A DNA stretch of 64,000 bases from Rhytidiadelphus loreus (Eukaryota > Streptophyta > Bryopsida > Hypnales > Hylocomiaceae). The notes under the pieces were generated by a model. It searched no databases. It was given only the letters and a program-made list of their open reading frames with translations, and had not been told where the DNA came from. Both the position numbers and the translations under genes were made by a program. Position 1 is the stretch's first letter, and each line of letters opens with the position of its first letter. The stretch lies in contig OX344761.1 of NCBI GenBank assembly GCA_947034895.1, positions 24,998,863 to 25,062,862 on the forward strand, in the 5' to 3' direction. Of this stretch, positions 12,190 to 25,529 are shown piece after piece.

Positions 12190-12830
12190 TATAACTTATA
12201 CATGGGAAGTAGGAGGTAGAATGATCCACATGGGATATGTTAATTGGAATTAGTAGGAGCTTAAGCACTCATAGTGACACTTTGTCACAATGACAATGAG
12301 CTCAAATCCATTGTTTTTTTAAAATTATTTACGCCCCCCCCCCCCCGCCCGTCCAAATATTTTTTAAATGAATTTTTTTTAAATGATTTACCCCCCAGCT
12401 CCAAATAGTTTTAATTAAAAAATTTTAAATGAAATTTTTAATTAAAAAATTTTAAATGAAAATTTTTTAACCTCCCTCCCCCTCCCCTCCCCTCCTTTGT
12501 AGTTTCTCGTGACAATACGCATGACAAACAATATGGGATATTGCCCATATCCCCAATCCGTATCCATATCCCAGACCGTATCCGTATCCCAATCTATATT
12601 CGTATCGGTATCCATATCCATATAAGTATCCGTATCCAAGTTTTTTTCAGATCAACGGTTGGGAGGGGGGTTGTAATTATTTTTTAAATAAAAATCAACG
12701 GCTCTATTTTTTAGGAGGGAAGGGGGGGCCTACTAACGCAGGTGCTGCATCTTTTCGGTTCATTGTAAAGTCAAATTAATATATCCCAGATTGTTTGTTC
12801 TACCTCCTACCACCCTGTATGCGTATAAAG
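12190..12830. mobile_element. second element of the same end family, with a TATCC-rich core
   Basis: The left end (TTATACATGGGAAGTAGGAG... CACATGGGATATG) and right end (CATATCCCA-type ATATATCCCAG... CTACCTCCTACC... GTATGCGTATAA) are inverted relative to each other. The element is about 640 bp, close to the length of the foldback at 10226. Its middle contains C-runs, AT-rich palindromes (ATTTTTTAAAT-like) and an array of TATCCRTATCC units at about 12545-12640. The core resembles the repeat at 25530-26050. Confidence 0.6.
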
Positions 12831-13019
12831 AGCTTCACTTTCTCAATCATAAATTCAAATATAACATGTTGGAATGCGTTTGAAACCATGAGGTAGATTT
12901 TAACATATTTTAGGTAGGTGACTCTAAAAGCAACTTCTAACACGGAGGTATATTTTACTTTCTTCAGTGTACCAACAATGTACATTCCAGGAGGGGGGTT
13001 GCATTTCGAAACCATTGTG

Positions 13020-16000
13020 TTTCAACTTTAAAATTTTGTATCTAATTCCATAAAGGTCCAAAAAATATGAAACGACTTGGATTAGATGCCAATTCTAGTT
13101 TTCTTCCTACCAAAATTTACTGAATTTTTTTTTCAAGGAGTTTAGCTTCCCCAGAAAATGCAATTAGTTCTTAAAAGGTCACTTTAAGAGCCTCCTACTT
13201 TAGAAGTAAATTTTTTATGTTTCAATTCTTAACGCATGAAACATACTTCACTTGGTGCGTCAACCGTGGGGCACAAGAGGAGGGGCTTGGCCGCAATCTT
13301 CAAACCCCCACGGCAAGACCTCCACCGTCCGTGCCTCTCTGCCATGGGGATACTTTAAGGCAACCTAATTGTTAAGGCAACCCACTGAATTTCACTATTT
13401 AGTGTAGGTATCTAGCAAAGCGTAATACTCCTACCCAGCATTCTTCCAAAGAATGTCAACTTTGTGGATTATCAGGTGTCGTTGAAATGCAATTGAAAAA
13501 AATTTCAGCTTCATGCTGAGCTAGAAAGCAGGAACTCTCAAGTTTCAGCAACCATAATAACTAAGATCTTTGCAATTAGGGTTGACAACTCCTCTACTTC
13601 CGCAAATCCACATTGCTTGCACAGGCTTGAATGACCTTTTTGGAAATGAGACGATGATCTTGCCAACTTTAACATCACTGGTAGCATTTACCGGTACTAT
13701 GGTGAAGCCACCCGTAACCGATCAAATAAGCAATTCTCAATATGATCACTCAAAAACTACAGTTTTACTCAATGCTTTCTACTTTCTTACTCACTACTTT
13801 GGGACATGTGTCATGAATCTATTAGTCCCAATTTCAAAAAGAAGAAAAAACAAAACATTCTTGCTATGGTTGGAAATAAGTCAATCTATAGGTTGGTTAT
13901 TGGTCCCTGATTGGGAATGGATGACTCCACCATACAGTGATTTGCATCTTACAATGCATGTGATACTAATTTATCAAAGTCGCACTCTCTATTTTTTTAA
14001 TAATGCAAGTTGAAATAGTAAGGTAAGCTTGCCCATTACCATTGGTTTCCCAATTCAATTAGTAGACCAACCCAATTTCATCACCTAACTTTGTCGAAAA
14101 AACATCCAAATCCATTTTTTTTAATATGACAGAAATTAAAGCATTCTATGATAAAATCTGATTTTTTATGACAACAAGGGATAATGTGTCACTCCATTAA
14201 TGGTGAATATTTTGTACTTGACTTGGGCAGTTATGGGTTCATTAGGGAACATTTATTACGTTTATTACTTGGGCGGTTTTGTAATTTCAGGTTAATTACT
14301 TCAAAAATTTACAGAAATTACAGTTTTAATCTGAAAATTATAATTCCACTTGGGTTTGATTCATGAAACAAGCGCATACCTCTGAAATATATGTGCCCTT
14401 GTTGGACTTGGCTCCAAGATATTCAGATTCTGAACCAATTTTCACAAAAATAAAATTTTGAGGTGACACTAGTTTCTTTAGGTGATGCAAATTCCCCTCC
14501 TCGTGATTGCACTTGGTAGTGAGAGTGGGCATTTTTTTTAAATGCTAGAATATATAGGATATTATTATCTACAAAAAAATTGTATTGAAAAAAACACTAT
14601 TTTTATACATTTGTTGACTTTATTTGGCAAGGAATGTAAACCTTGGCCACTAGATATTTTAATATGACAAAACCTTCTAAATTCTTGTTTCCTATCTTTA
14701 CATTCTAAATGTGTCTTGTAAATAGTGAACTTACTAATCATAAGTCAAATTTAGTATTAAATTGACTTATCTTAGATTTAACATGGTTAGATTCAAATTG
14801 CAATTAAGGGTGGTTGCCTATAATAAGTACGCCAATGGAGGAACGAGACTCACTGCTTCAAATTTCATGCCCTAATTGCCATTTGATTGTTCATGCTTGA
14901 TCCTTTAGAGCGCTTGGACATTTTTGCATACATTGTCGTTATATTCTTTTGTTGTTAAAGTTTGCAAATTTAGATGTGAGTATAAGAAAAAGTGTAATTT
15001 AAAAAATTAGAGAATCCGCATACAAAATGCCTTTTTTTACAAGTGAGTGACCTTGGTGAACACTACTACTTCCCTGGTCTTGAATTTGTTAGTGAATTGT
15101 GCTTTCAGCTTGATTAGAACATTCTTTGTAGGATGAATATGGTATAAAAAGTTAGGGGCCCCACCCAACTCTCATTCGTAAACCATTAATTGAATAATGC
15201 AAATCTAACTTGACATCTTGTCAAAGGAGGTGATGCTATCAAGAAGAAGTGTAGGAACTTTGATCCATAGTCTTTATTTAGGAGGATGCAACCTATAAGA
15301 GAACCACTCCCACTCCTTTATATTAGTATTAGTTCCTTACAATGATTCTCTACTTTTCTTGCAAGTTTTTATCATGTAGAAAAAGAACCCCACTTTGACC
15401 TATTCATTGCACTTTTGACCAGTCAATCATTTACTAAACCCTAAATTCAAATAGATATATTGCACATACATAGAAAAAACAACATATTCCGATCCTTTGG
15501 CGGCACAAAAGAAAAGCTTTCGAGAATATTACATCTTTATAGTTTTTTCAAATTTTACTTAGAAGCAAATGAATCTCCACCATTGGCAACATGAAGATGA
15601 GTTACCAATGACGAGTTTCCAATGATGAGTTTCCAATCATCACACTATCATTTTCTTTTCTTCATTTGAACCAACAGGGACGAAAATCCATTGCATAACA
15701 GAAAGGGAAGTACAGTACAAACCCGTCCCTGAAACCGAAACAGTGAGCCTCTCTTTTGTTTTCTCTTCCCAAATTGAACGCATTCATTGAATTGGGAAGA
15801 AAGACGTCCGCTTTTTTGATCGAGAGCTCGGTGATCACTTGCGAGATTGAGTGAGGAACTGAAGCTCCTCTTTTTTCACTCTCACAAATCACTGGCAGTG
15901 GGAAAATGAATGCACCACATGGCAAGCGAGTCAGTCTGACGATGAGGACCCTGCAACAGAAATTGCCGAAATGCGCATCAGATTCTGCAATGCCAGGACG

Positions 16001-16583
16001 TTGCCAAATGCACACTTCACCCCCACCGCGGCTTGTTTTTTTTCACGTGGATCCTGCGTGTACCATTGATATTATTGTGTCAGGTAGCTAGCTACAGTAG
16101 AAGCAAGCAAACCCAGATTCAAATGATTTCAATCTGTTGTGACCTGCTCGGAGTTCGTACTATCTTACTGACAAACAGATCAAACCCGCATACGCTATCA
16201 GAAAAACGAAGCAGCCAACCCTGTTTCCAAGACACAGATGTCGAAGTCGTAACCGATCTTGACGTATCTTTAGAAAATCAGAGTACTCTACTCTTGACTT
16301 TTATTGCTGTCTACTGATGCTTTCCACGAATATTCACGATGGCGATCGCCTTCTTGGGTTTCAAGGCCCTGGCAAGCCTACCATTGATTGACACCGATGA
16401 CGCGATGCGGAGTCGTCGTTAACTAATTACAGTAGAGACTTCCCATAGCGCGATTCTCTTTTACAAGGTAACTTGACCTTGGGAATAGCGCCGAGGGTGC
16501 TGCAGTGTTAGAGCCCCTGTTCTTAATTCAGTTACAGTAGTTTAGAATCCAAGCGATCGATCCCTAGTTGTGTTGTTGGTAGT
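13020..16583. other. intergenic stretch; one open frame of doubtful status
   Basis: The longest frame is 13570-14013 (+), 147 codons without an upstream ATG context and with no recognised family. A GC-rich patch at about 13255-13350 and a mixed-composition region at 15660-16580 upstream of the next gene stand out only by composition. The latter probably holds the promoter and 5' flank of the phytyl-ester-synthase-like gene. Confidence 0.35.
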
Positions 16584-19500
16584 ATGATGTTGCTCTCGGT
16601 GCCTTGGCAAGCACAATCGCACGCGATTTGTTATAATGTGGCTGGGGGATACCAAGAATGGGGTGGCTATGGCTGCTGCCACAAGAAGAGAGTGTGGCGC
16701 ACAGCTCGCTGCACCATCGACGACCCCGTTTCCCAGGTCTTGAAGCAACAGCAAGGGGAGACTCGAAAAGAGAGCAATGGGTCGGTAGCAGCTGCACCCA
16801 GGCAGAGTCTACATCTCGGACAGCCCAACAACCACACTCTCCCTGTGCGTAGTCTCTTCACCTTTGATCTCATGCTTTTCTTTCCTTTTGAGAGTTTGCT
16901 CTGGACAGGGTTTGTGGCGTTTAAGGTATTTTTGCTTTGTTTAAGCGATTTTCCTATGAGTTTTTATTGCGTTGTAAAGGTTTATTGCAAAGGCATTAGA
17001 AGCTTTTATACTACGATTAGAATTTTTTAGTGTCTCGATTAGATGGTTTTCTGTGTTATGATTGGCATCTTGATATTAGGGTTTTGAGCTAGCTCAAAGG
17101 GATAGCCTTTACTAATTCATTCTTTTTCAGGAGAAGCGATTTGTCAAAGATGAGATGCTGGAAGGACCCCCGCAATGGTTCTGCCCTCAAGTCACAATGT
17201 CGCCAAAAGATGTTCCCGTCATGCTTTATCTTCCAGGTTTGCAGAACCCCCCCTGCTGTAAGTATAATTTAAGAGTTGCAGATTTAAGCTAGCTCATGCC
17301 GTTCTTGCGGAGATAATGGAGATCAGAGATTTGCTTGTGCAGGCATGGACAGTTCGGGCTGGGGATTGTTCCAGCACCACGAGTCGCTGGCAAGGTAATG
17401 CCGCTGGTTTGTGCTTTAGTGGACCCTCATGTTTTGAGTAGGTCGTACGGAGGCTTTTTTTTCTGTCCAATTTTATTTAGGTTGCAATGAGCACATGCAG
17501 TGTTCTTCATTGTTTCTGGTGATATAAAATTTGGACCCTTCTGAATTTATGCTTTTCACAATATGATCAATGAAATTGGTATCAAACGTTTTCAACAACA
17601 CTGCGGACACTTATTTTGGGACGGAGGGAGCAAATTATTTTGGAGAAAGGATCCCCCAGAAGTTGATTTCATTGACCTTTGATTAATAAACACACTGGGA
17701 TCCTCTAGGTAATGCTTCAGCCATCTGTGCCACTGCGTGCAGAAGTCGATCTTGTGCAGACAGGAGTAACATGTATGAATTTCATGGTGATATGCTGCAG
17801 GTTGTTTGAGTTGCGGTGCCTCCAGATCTCTGTCCGTGACCGGACGCCGTTCCCTGCTTTGTTGAAGATCGTGGAGAGTGCAGTGATCGAGGAAGCACGA
17901 CGTCGCCCATTTAGTCCAGTGTACCTCGTTGGTGAAGGATTGGGAGGTGCTCTTGCACTCGCGATTGCAGCTCGAAATCCGGCATTAGACCTGCTCTTGA
18001 TCCTCGTGAATCCAGCGACGTCGTTTCCAGATTCGCCGCTGCACAGCCTGGTTCCTTTGATGAGCAATTTGCCTTGGGAGCATCCGTTCAGTGTTCCTTC
18101 TCCCCTACTCAACGTCGTTTTGGGTACTTTTTCTCCCCCTTACTACGAAACAAATTTTGGAAATTAGACAGTATATGTTCGCAAAGATTGAGACCATCGT
18201 GACAGCAGCATTCTTGAAAAGCTTCAAGATAGGCAAAGAATCAAGAAGTCTAAGCTTAGCAACAACTTAGTGATAAACGTACTTCGGCGAGTTTATAGAT
18301 ATGGGAGTATACAAGAGTTTGCAATGCTTTAGACTTGAGCAATATGTTTCTTCTTACCGACCAAGACGGCCTCATGTTTTTAGCGGTTTTGAGTGGGGCA
18401 TTTGGGGACTTCCTTTTGATCGGTTTCGTTTCTTTTTTACCAACACATGCCATTGTCTTCATTGATTTGGTGATATAGAATTTTGTCCCATCTGAACTTC
18501 ATTTTGTAATCAAATTGGTTATATTCGAATCATGAATCCTTGGTGCTTTCGGGTTTCAAACCACTTGAGGACCAAGATTTCATGGTTATAAAGCGACTTA
18601 TCTGATTTATCATGTTGTGAAAGATATGATTCAGGTGGGGTCAATGTTAATATCACCAGAATTTGAATGATGAACCTTGCATGTGCCTATCGAAAAGAAA
18701 TAATACTTAACAAAAGAAACTCCCCATATGACCTACTCAAAAACGATAAAAGAATCATGAGGCCGAGTTAGGTTTCTTGGTTCTTTAGAGGTCAAAGATC
18801 GGTGCCTTCTTTCTTTTAGGGTTGCAGGAAAGTTGGAAATTACCTTCCAACTTGGGTATCTGGAGTTTGTTGATGTTCCTGGGATTGACACCCATTTCCT
18901 ACTTGCATGCAGGGGGGCCATTTGACTTGCCGCAAGAGAACGTGGTAATCTTCCCCTTTCCAGAGTGGTGAACAGTCGGCTTCCAAACTTTGACATGAGC
19001 TTAGACTCCTTAGTATGGGGTCTAGGTGATCCAGAGGTGCAAACCAATTGGTATTAACTTTTCTTAATTGTATTAATTGTATTGCAGCCATCGTGGGGAG
19101 ATGGAGTGGAAATGTCCAAGGATACAGTGCTCTGGAAAGTGAAGATGTTGGGACAAGCGGCAGCTTATGCAAATTCTCGACTGCACGCAGTGAAGGCTGA
19201 AGTGCTCGTCCTAGCCAGGTTTGTTCTGAAACTCTTACTGCAATGTTATGCAATGTTCTGAGGCTTGAAAGTTTGATGAACCATTCCGGGTTTTAGATTC
19301 TTAATGACTAACGAAACTATGCAAGTGGGAAATAATCGCAGTGGCAACGACCGTGTGCTGCCAAGTTCAAGTGAGGCTGATAAGCTGAAGAAGCTCATCA
19401 AAGGTTGCCGGATTCGCAAGTTTCCGCAGAGTGGTCATAACCTGTTGCAGGTGCTTCAATTGTGTACCATTTTAAGCTCTTGCATTTAAACTTTTTATGT

Positions 19501-22252
19501 ATTTGGGTCACCTTCTTTTATCACCTCGCGCAGTAGGATTTTCATTTCACTCTAGTGCTTCACTAATTTAAAGCTCAAACCACTCGATAGACAGTGGCAA
19601 TTTTGGTTATGGCTAGGTAAATTTATTGTAGGTGCTGTCAGACTCGGTACGAGTTGGCACAAAAACTTCCCCAAAACGTGCTCACCAACAGAATACTTCA
19701 CACTTGCTTCCAAGAACTACCTGCTACTAGTTGCCTTTTCATCATTACTTTACCACATAGATTTTCCAATCCAAAATTTAGACCTGCGGAGCACATATGG
19801 CTCACTCTACCTTTTTAGCTCATCCTACAGTACCTCCCATGTAGTACCCAAATTGATAAAGCGACCAATGAGTTTTCTCCTAATTGCTGGTGATGTGGTT
19901 TGGGCCTAACCAACTGTAATTTGGTGGCAGGAAAGAGAATTTGATTTAGCGACAGTGATCAAAGCTGCGGGTTGTTACCGACAGTCAAAGAAGTGGGATC
20001 CTGTCCTGGATTACGCTATGGTCACAGAGAAAGAAGCTGCAACTTTCTTTGACAAGAATGTGAAGTATGTATATCCGTTCCACTGGCCGAATCCAAGTGC
20101 ATAATCAACTCTAGTTCCTCGCCAGATTGTTCTTTCTCCTTCATCAGTTTCTCTAGACGTACAGATCTCAAACTTGGAGGTATAAATCCTTTTTGCAGAT
20201 TGTTTCACCAGTTGACAAGTCCTGTATTCTTTTCCACCTCCGAGGGAGGAGAGATTGTCCAAGGCCTATCGAACATTCCCACCGACAGGCCGATCATGCT
20301 GGTTGGGTACCACATGTTTCTGGGCATCGAGATTGGGGTGTTGGTAAATGAGGTTTTCAAGGAGAAGAACATTCTCCTTCGAGGCCTTGCGCACCCGTGT
20401 ATTGTGGAACGAGAATTCGAGGGCGAGAACCAGCCTGATTCCTCTAATGGCGATGGGGTTCGCTTGTTTGGTGCGGTGCCTTCGTATGGGAGGTCCATGT
20501 ATAGGCTTCTTCAGCATGGACATTCTACTCTTCTTTACCCTGGCGGAACTCGGGAGGCTCTCCACCGTAAGGTATTGATTGATCTAACTCTTCACCGTTC
20601 AATGTGCTTGAGTTCAGAAAATTGTCGTTCAAAGTCCTTCAGTCGTACTTTTACTGCTCAGATTCAGTAGTACAAGCGCACAGTTATGGTTTCTGGACAT
20701 GCAGAACGAATCTTGATAATGGATGACAATATAACATGAATATTTACTTGGCAGCACTTTTGTGAGTGATCCTGTTTGTTTGGCCCTTGTGGAGTGCTCC
20801 AACAATCTTCGACTCATAGAATGGGTAAATGGTTATATTTGTTATTTAATGTTTTGCCACCTCGTCCTGTGGGTTCCAAATAGTTATGTCATGGACTCAA
20901 CTTTTTTCTTACTCTCCAGAGAAGTGGTAACCCGGCCCCTAATTTCTCGCTTGAATTTTCATAACTGGATATACAGGGGGAGGAATACAAATTGTTTTGG
21001 CCGGAGAAGTCAGAGTTTGTGCAAATGGCAGTGCGACATGGGGTCACCATCATACCTTTCGGTGGGATCGGAGAGGACGACATCTTCAATGTAATCTTCC
21101 TCGACCTTTGAGTGTTGCATGAATTCACCAGTAGTGCAGGAAAAGGACAATCATTCTGATGGTTCTTGAGGCATAATAAATTCCTTACGTGGAATGATTC
21201 TGTGGTGACCATAAATTTGTTGGGTGGCTTTCCGTTGAACAGATCGTGTTCGATCTGAACGACTTGAGGCAGTTTCCGGCTTTGCTGGAGATGCTTTCGC
21301 CCAAGGACGTGCCCGTACTGAGGTACTACTCCAACACTCAACCTCGACCCGAAGTGTGTGAACCTCAACATGCTATTTTCTTAAACAGTAATAAGAAGTT
21401 TTATATCTGAAGCGGTTTTGGAATTAGCAGTCAGAGAAAAGTTTTGATTCCGCCTTGTACGTCCATGTCTAAGGAAAAGGACACTATTTGCTTCACTATA
21501 AGCTTTCCAGACATACCTAGAAGCCACTTTTTTTGAGGTCACTAAAAAGCTGTGGAGAGATCACTTTGCGCACAAGAGTCTAATCTTTTGTGATTTGAAA
21601 TTGGGAGGTTGTCGATCCCTAGAGATGACAGTAGACAATCCAAATCTCCCTTCAAAGATCAGTGGCTATAGACTTTTAGCCAAGTCATGCTTAAACTACT
21701 TGCTAATAAGTCGAACCAAGTACATTGGAAGAGATGAGTTGTTGTTGGGAAGAGAGGTCAGTCAACACGGAGGTAGGATAGGTCCCTAAAGGTATAGTAT
21801 CCTCTGCCTTGATTGCAGGCAGAATCTGAATGGGGAGATAGCTGACCAAGCGATGCATCTCCCGCTTGCGCTTCCCAAAGGCATTGGAAGACTATACTTC
21901 TTATTCCAGAAGCCAATCGTATTGGCAGGGCGAGAAGAGGAGTTTCGGGATAGGAACAAGGTGCAGAATCTCTATCAGCATGTCAAGACCGAGGTCGAGA
22001 CTGCTTTGCATTATCTACAGGTTTGTACTACTTGAAGCTCCGATCTTCCTATCCATCAGTCTTCATTGAACTACTCGAAGAGCTCTCACTTGAATCATAA
22101 GTATGTTGACATATTTGCATAATTTCTAAATTATGCGTTGGATGTGTGAGCAGGTGAAGAGGGAGGAGGACCCATACCGCCATATTCTATCTCGAGCACT
22201 GTACGAGTCACCGCTGGGACAGAACCATCAAGCACCTACCTTCAAACCCTGA
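16584..22252 (+). CDS. phytyl ester synthase-like (esterase/lipase plus acyltransferase) protein
   Basis: Twelve exons with consistent phases: 16584-16844, 17131-17236, 17343-17394, 17801-18123, 19088-19218, 19342-19450, 19931-20064, 20199-20571, 20977-21090, 21243-21322, 21819-22020, 22154-22252 (TGA). About 660 residues plus one exon not found between 18123 and 19088; its length must be 2 modulo 3. Exon 1 resembles a plastid transit peptide. The N-half is an alpha/beta hydrolase (VMLYLPG, RCLQISVRDRTPF, NPATSFPDSPL, GNDRVLPS, SGHNLL). The C-half is a DAGAT/LPLAT-like acyltransferase (LVGYHMFLGIE, LLRGLAHP, FGAVP, LLYPGGTREALHRK, IIPFGGIGEDD). Plant relatives put phytol and acyl chains into phytyl esters and triacylglycerol in plastoglobules. 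Oddity: the nucleophile elbow reads GEGLGG, so the expected Ser is Gly. Confidence 0.88.
17495..18540. repeat. intronic duplicate segments in the ester-synthase-like gene
   Basis: The stretch around 17505-17590 (TTCATTGTTTCTGGTGATAT... ATCAATGAAATTGGT) has a diverged copy at about 18455-18530 (TTCATTGATTTGGTGATATA... AATCAAATTGGTT). Both are non-coding and intronic, like two insertions of one short repeat. Confidence 0.4.
21555..21775 (+). repeat. repeat shared with an intron of the M23 peptidase gene
   Basis: The intron before the penultimate exon contains GAGAGATCACTTTG, ACAAGAGT, GACAGTAGACAA, TCAAAGATCA, TAGACTTTTAGCCA and GGAAGAGATGAGTTG in order. The same ordered blocks occur at about 38567-38790, inside an intron of the M23 peptidase gene and in the same orientation relative to it. 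This indicates a dispersed, probably mobile, non-coding element with a taste for introns. Confidence 0.55.
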
Positions 22253-23546
22253 GCTCCAAACCGAGATTATCCTCACAGGGAAAATGGTAATTCTCATCCA
22301 TCAGAAGCAGAAACTGTCTATGAAAATGTACTGGGCAGCATGGTCTCACTTCGTGCAAGGAGGGCAACATTCAACTCAGAGTCATTTTGTATTTTAGCAA
22401 GATGAAGGTTTATTCAATGGTGAAAGAAACGGGATTACTTGGATTGAATATCAAAAAATAGAATTTGGACTAAACCCTTTGAAATGGCACACTTTTCTAT
22501 AATTGCACATTCTTTGTATATCCTTAGAATCTATCATGTTGTGTCCACATTTGATTGGACAACTTCTACATGTCACGTTGTGAACACAAGTGAGGGCATT
22601 TAGATAGCTGTTTGTCTGCGGAGGCAGTGTGACTGGAGAGGGTATTTCAATGTGCATGGCATCTCATCAAAAATGATTGGCATTTTTCATTTTGTAAGCA
22701 TGGAATTGTTGTTTTAATGAGCACGAGGATGCTTGAATGTTGGACGAATATACCGGTAGCATGCCTCATGGATGACCGATGTGCTCAGTTTATGGCTGGT
22801 TAGCATGGCAGGTTGAATGCTGTCCCAATCAGATGTGAGAACGTTGCCACAGTTATCCCAAGCGGTGGATTTCAGAGGAGAGGCTTTGAAAAACTGGCCC
22901 AAGGTCCTCTTTTTGGGAGGGCCTTTTGTGACTGAAATTCTCTCCTAATGAAACATCTCTTCTGTAAGCCTGAGTCTCCTTCGATCATCAAGGAATCGCA
23001 AGCCATTATTCTACAATGTGGATCTTTGATCCACATTACAAACCTGAAAGGCATAACTAGACTCCTGATGTATTAAACTCCTCAGTTTTCATTTATTGAA
23101 AGTGACACTATTACATGGGGTTGGAGATTGAGTGGCAGCTATGTTATGTAGGAGTTCAGGAGACAAGTTAGATGACATTATCCTTGTCTCCGTGACTCCT
23201 TGTGTTGTCTTGTTGGTTATTAGCATCTTGGCTTCCTACTTAGATAACTTTAAAATCATTTAAATTAGGGATCAAGATTCATCTGTGATTGGAAGGTCTC
23301 TTGAAGACGATGTAATGATGGAAGATTTTCTGAAGTAAGATATCAACTTTTAATCTTTTAGTGTCCTTCACTGTTAGGGGATGTGCAATTCCCTTGTAAA
23401 TCAATCACAATTGATCTTCCTTCCATTCTATTATCCACTTGAAATTGCCCCCCTTATATACTCTATTATGCCTTCATTTAATGAAGATATTATTTTAAGA
23501 CCTAAGAATAACTATTTTAGTATTGTTTGAAACACACACACAAAAA
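22253..23546. other. 3' flank and intergenic DNA, no gene seen
   Basis: Likely 3' UTR and terminator of the ester-synthase-like gene for the first few hundred bases. Short frames on the minus strand (22451-23054) show no family resemblance. Confidence 0.4.
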
Positions 23547-23547
23547 A

Positions 23548-23577
23548 GATATATATATATATATATACATATATATG
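23548..23577. repeat. (TA)n microsatellite
   Basis: An uninterrupted AT dinucleotide tract with one CAT interruption, followed by ATATATGG. Confidence 0.85.
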
Positions 23578-23584
23578 GAGTATA

Positions 23585-24515
23585 TCATAGGTGGTCAAAG
23601 CAAAAATACATTGTTTCCCATTGCAAACCACATGGGAAGACTCTCCTTGTCCTTTGGGTTGCTAATGTAGATCTCTTCAGTCCCAACACTATTGCAATGA
23701 TATTTCAAAAGCGTCCTTCAAAATTGTTTGAGATCAAGTGAATCCTCTGCTTGTCATGTGTATTAACCTTAGAAGTCATAAAATGATGATTTTGAAGCCT
23801 AATTCCAAACCTCTCAATACCAATTCCTAGTCAACTTGTCTGCATGTGAACTTAGTGCAATTTTCAGTACATTAGGATGGAACGAAGTGGAATTGGGTTA
23901 CCGGTTCAGCTCCTCAAACTTCTGAACTTCTCTCTGTCACGATTTTTATTTCCAACTGTACTGAACTTCAAGTTCACCAGCTAAGTCTTGTGCAAATTCA
24001 GGTCAGCAAATATGGCAAGAAAGGAAAAAATCTCCAAAGTTAATTATATTTGAAAACATCACTCCTACTCGTTAGGATTGATTTTAATTTTAATTTTTAA
24101 TTTTTTTCCTCTCTCTGCAAGCAGCAGCGCAAACCTGTGGACTATGGACAGCAATTGCAGAGATTTGGCTCCCCAAATTAGGGAATATTCCACATATTTT
24201 GGTCAATTACATTTTGAGAAAACTAACAAACATTATGGGTGGTCAAAGCAAGACATATAGCTTCCCATTGTCCCTTGGTGAGGACTATTCTTGAATGACC
24301 CTTTGGATGCTAATGTGGCTCTCTAAATGCCTTAAATGTTTGTAATATTAATCCAAAAGTGTCCCTCAAGATAGTAGTGTTCATTCATTCATAAAATCAT
24401 GACTTATTAACCCTATTTCAACCCTTTCCTTCCTAGTTCAACATTAAATGGGCTTAATGCAAACCTAAATGTAGTTTTCGGATGGAACATAGTGAATTTG
24501 GGTTTAGTGCTAGGA
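23585..24515. repeat. diverged direct repeat, two units about 650 bases apart
   Basis: Unit 1 (about 23585-23910) and unit 2 (about 24235-24515) share ordered blocks: GGTGGTCAAAGCAA, TTCCCATTG, TTGGATGCTAATGT-like, AAAAGTGTCC-like, TTCCTAGTT and GGATGGAAC. Neither is coding. It reads as an old tandem duplication or two copies of one dispersed repeat. Confidence 0.5.
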
Positions 24516-25529
24516 TTCACACAACCACCACTAAGAGCATCACTACAAGGCTTGAAAAACAAGCCCAAAAATTGACTTGAGAAGGGATAGGCCATCCACT
24601 TTCTATGTCATGGAAAAGTGGATAGCCCCACTCATGGCCTCTTAAGAGTTCATATGAAAGTGAATATGATTGGAGTTGGCTTGATTAGAGAGCTTCATAG
24701 GATGGTGGGAAGTGCAACAACAAAGAAAAGTTTTTGTTTTGTCCATTTGCAAGCTAGCCTGTAAACAATTGTGGTTTTACAAATAGATAATAACATAAAA
24801 GTGTTAGAATGAATGTAAACTTTATCATCCAATACTTTGACTCATTCATCTCACACTCTTTTCCACTCTATCATCTCCCACTAAGAGAGCATAAATTGTT
24901 TGATAAACTTTCCATCCCAAGAGAACTAGGAAACTTTTTAAGGCAATCTTTGGCAAGCAACTAGTGTGACTTTGAGTTAAGGTAGAACTACCTAATACTA
25001 CCATCCATCCAATTCCGTCACCTACAGGATCCTCCCAATTGCGTTAGTGGCCCATCTATTACTACAATCTTTATCGTGATGGCAATGCACTTGGGGAGTG
25101 AACACATTGATTTAGCCCACACTTTAACAAGAGCCTACTCATATTTCAACGAGGGTCTATTCTTAGTTTAACATTTTGAACAACTTTGATAAATCACAAA
25201 AAATTCACTTTTTGTTGGAATATCCATTCTTTTTGCAATTGACTTCTCTCAAACTTTTCAATGTTTGAAAAATATGGAAGCTAACAAATAGCTTCTCTAA
25301 AGTACCTAGATAGCAAATTTGTATGGTAATGGACAATTCTACCTTAATATACAAAAAAAAATCTTACTACTTCTTTTTCCAAATGAATATTCCCTAATAA
25401 CAAGATACTTTATGTCAATATACTTGGTCCCTGTATAATAAACTGAATTCTTTACCAAAAGAATTGATCCTTGATTATCACACTATTTTCTAACAAATCC
25501 AATAAAACTAATGGCAGTAACTGCCAATT
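24516..25529. other. AT-rich intergenic stretch
   Basis: No gene, RNA or clear element end is visible. Confidence 0.4.

Noticed and set aside
12442..12639. Minus-strand frame rich in Met-Asp-Thr repeats
   Set aside because: It only translates the TATCC array; the same array at 25689-25952 gives a Tyr/Pro-rich frame on the other strand.
13570..14013. 147-codon plus-strand frame
   Set aside because: No ATG at its start, no splice partners, no family resemblance; codon character is not convincing. Kept only as a remark.
18733..19253. Minus-strand open frames of 104 and 137 codons
   Set aside because: They lie antisense to an intron and exon of the ester-synthase-like gene and have no family resemblance.
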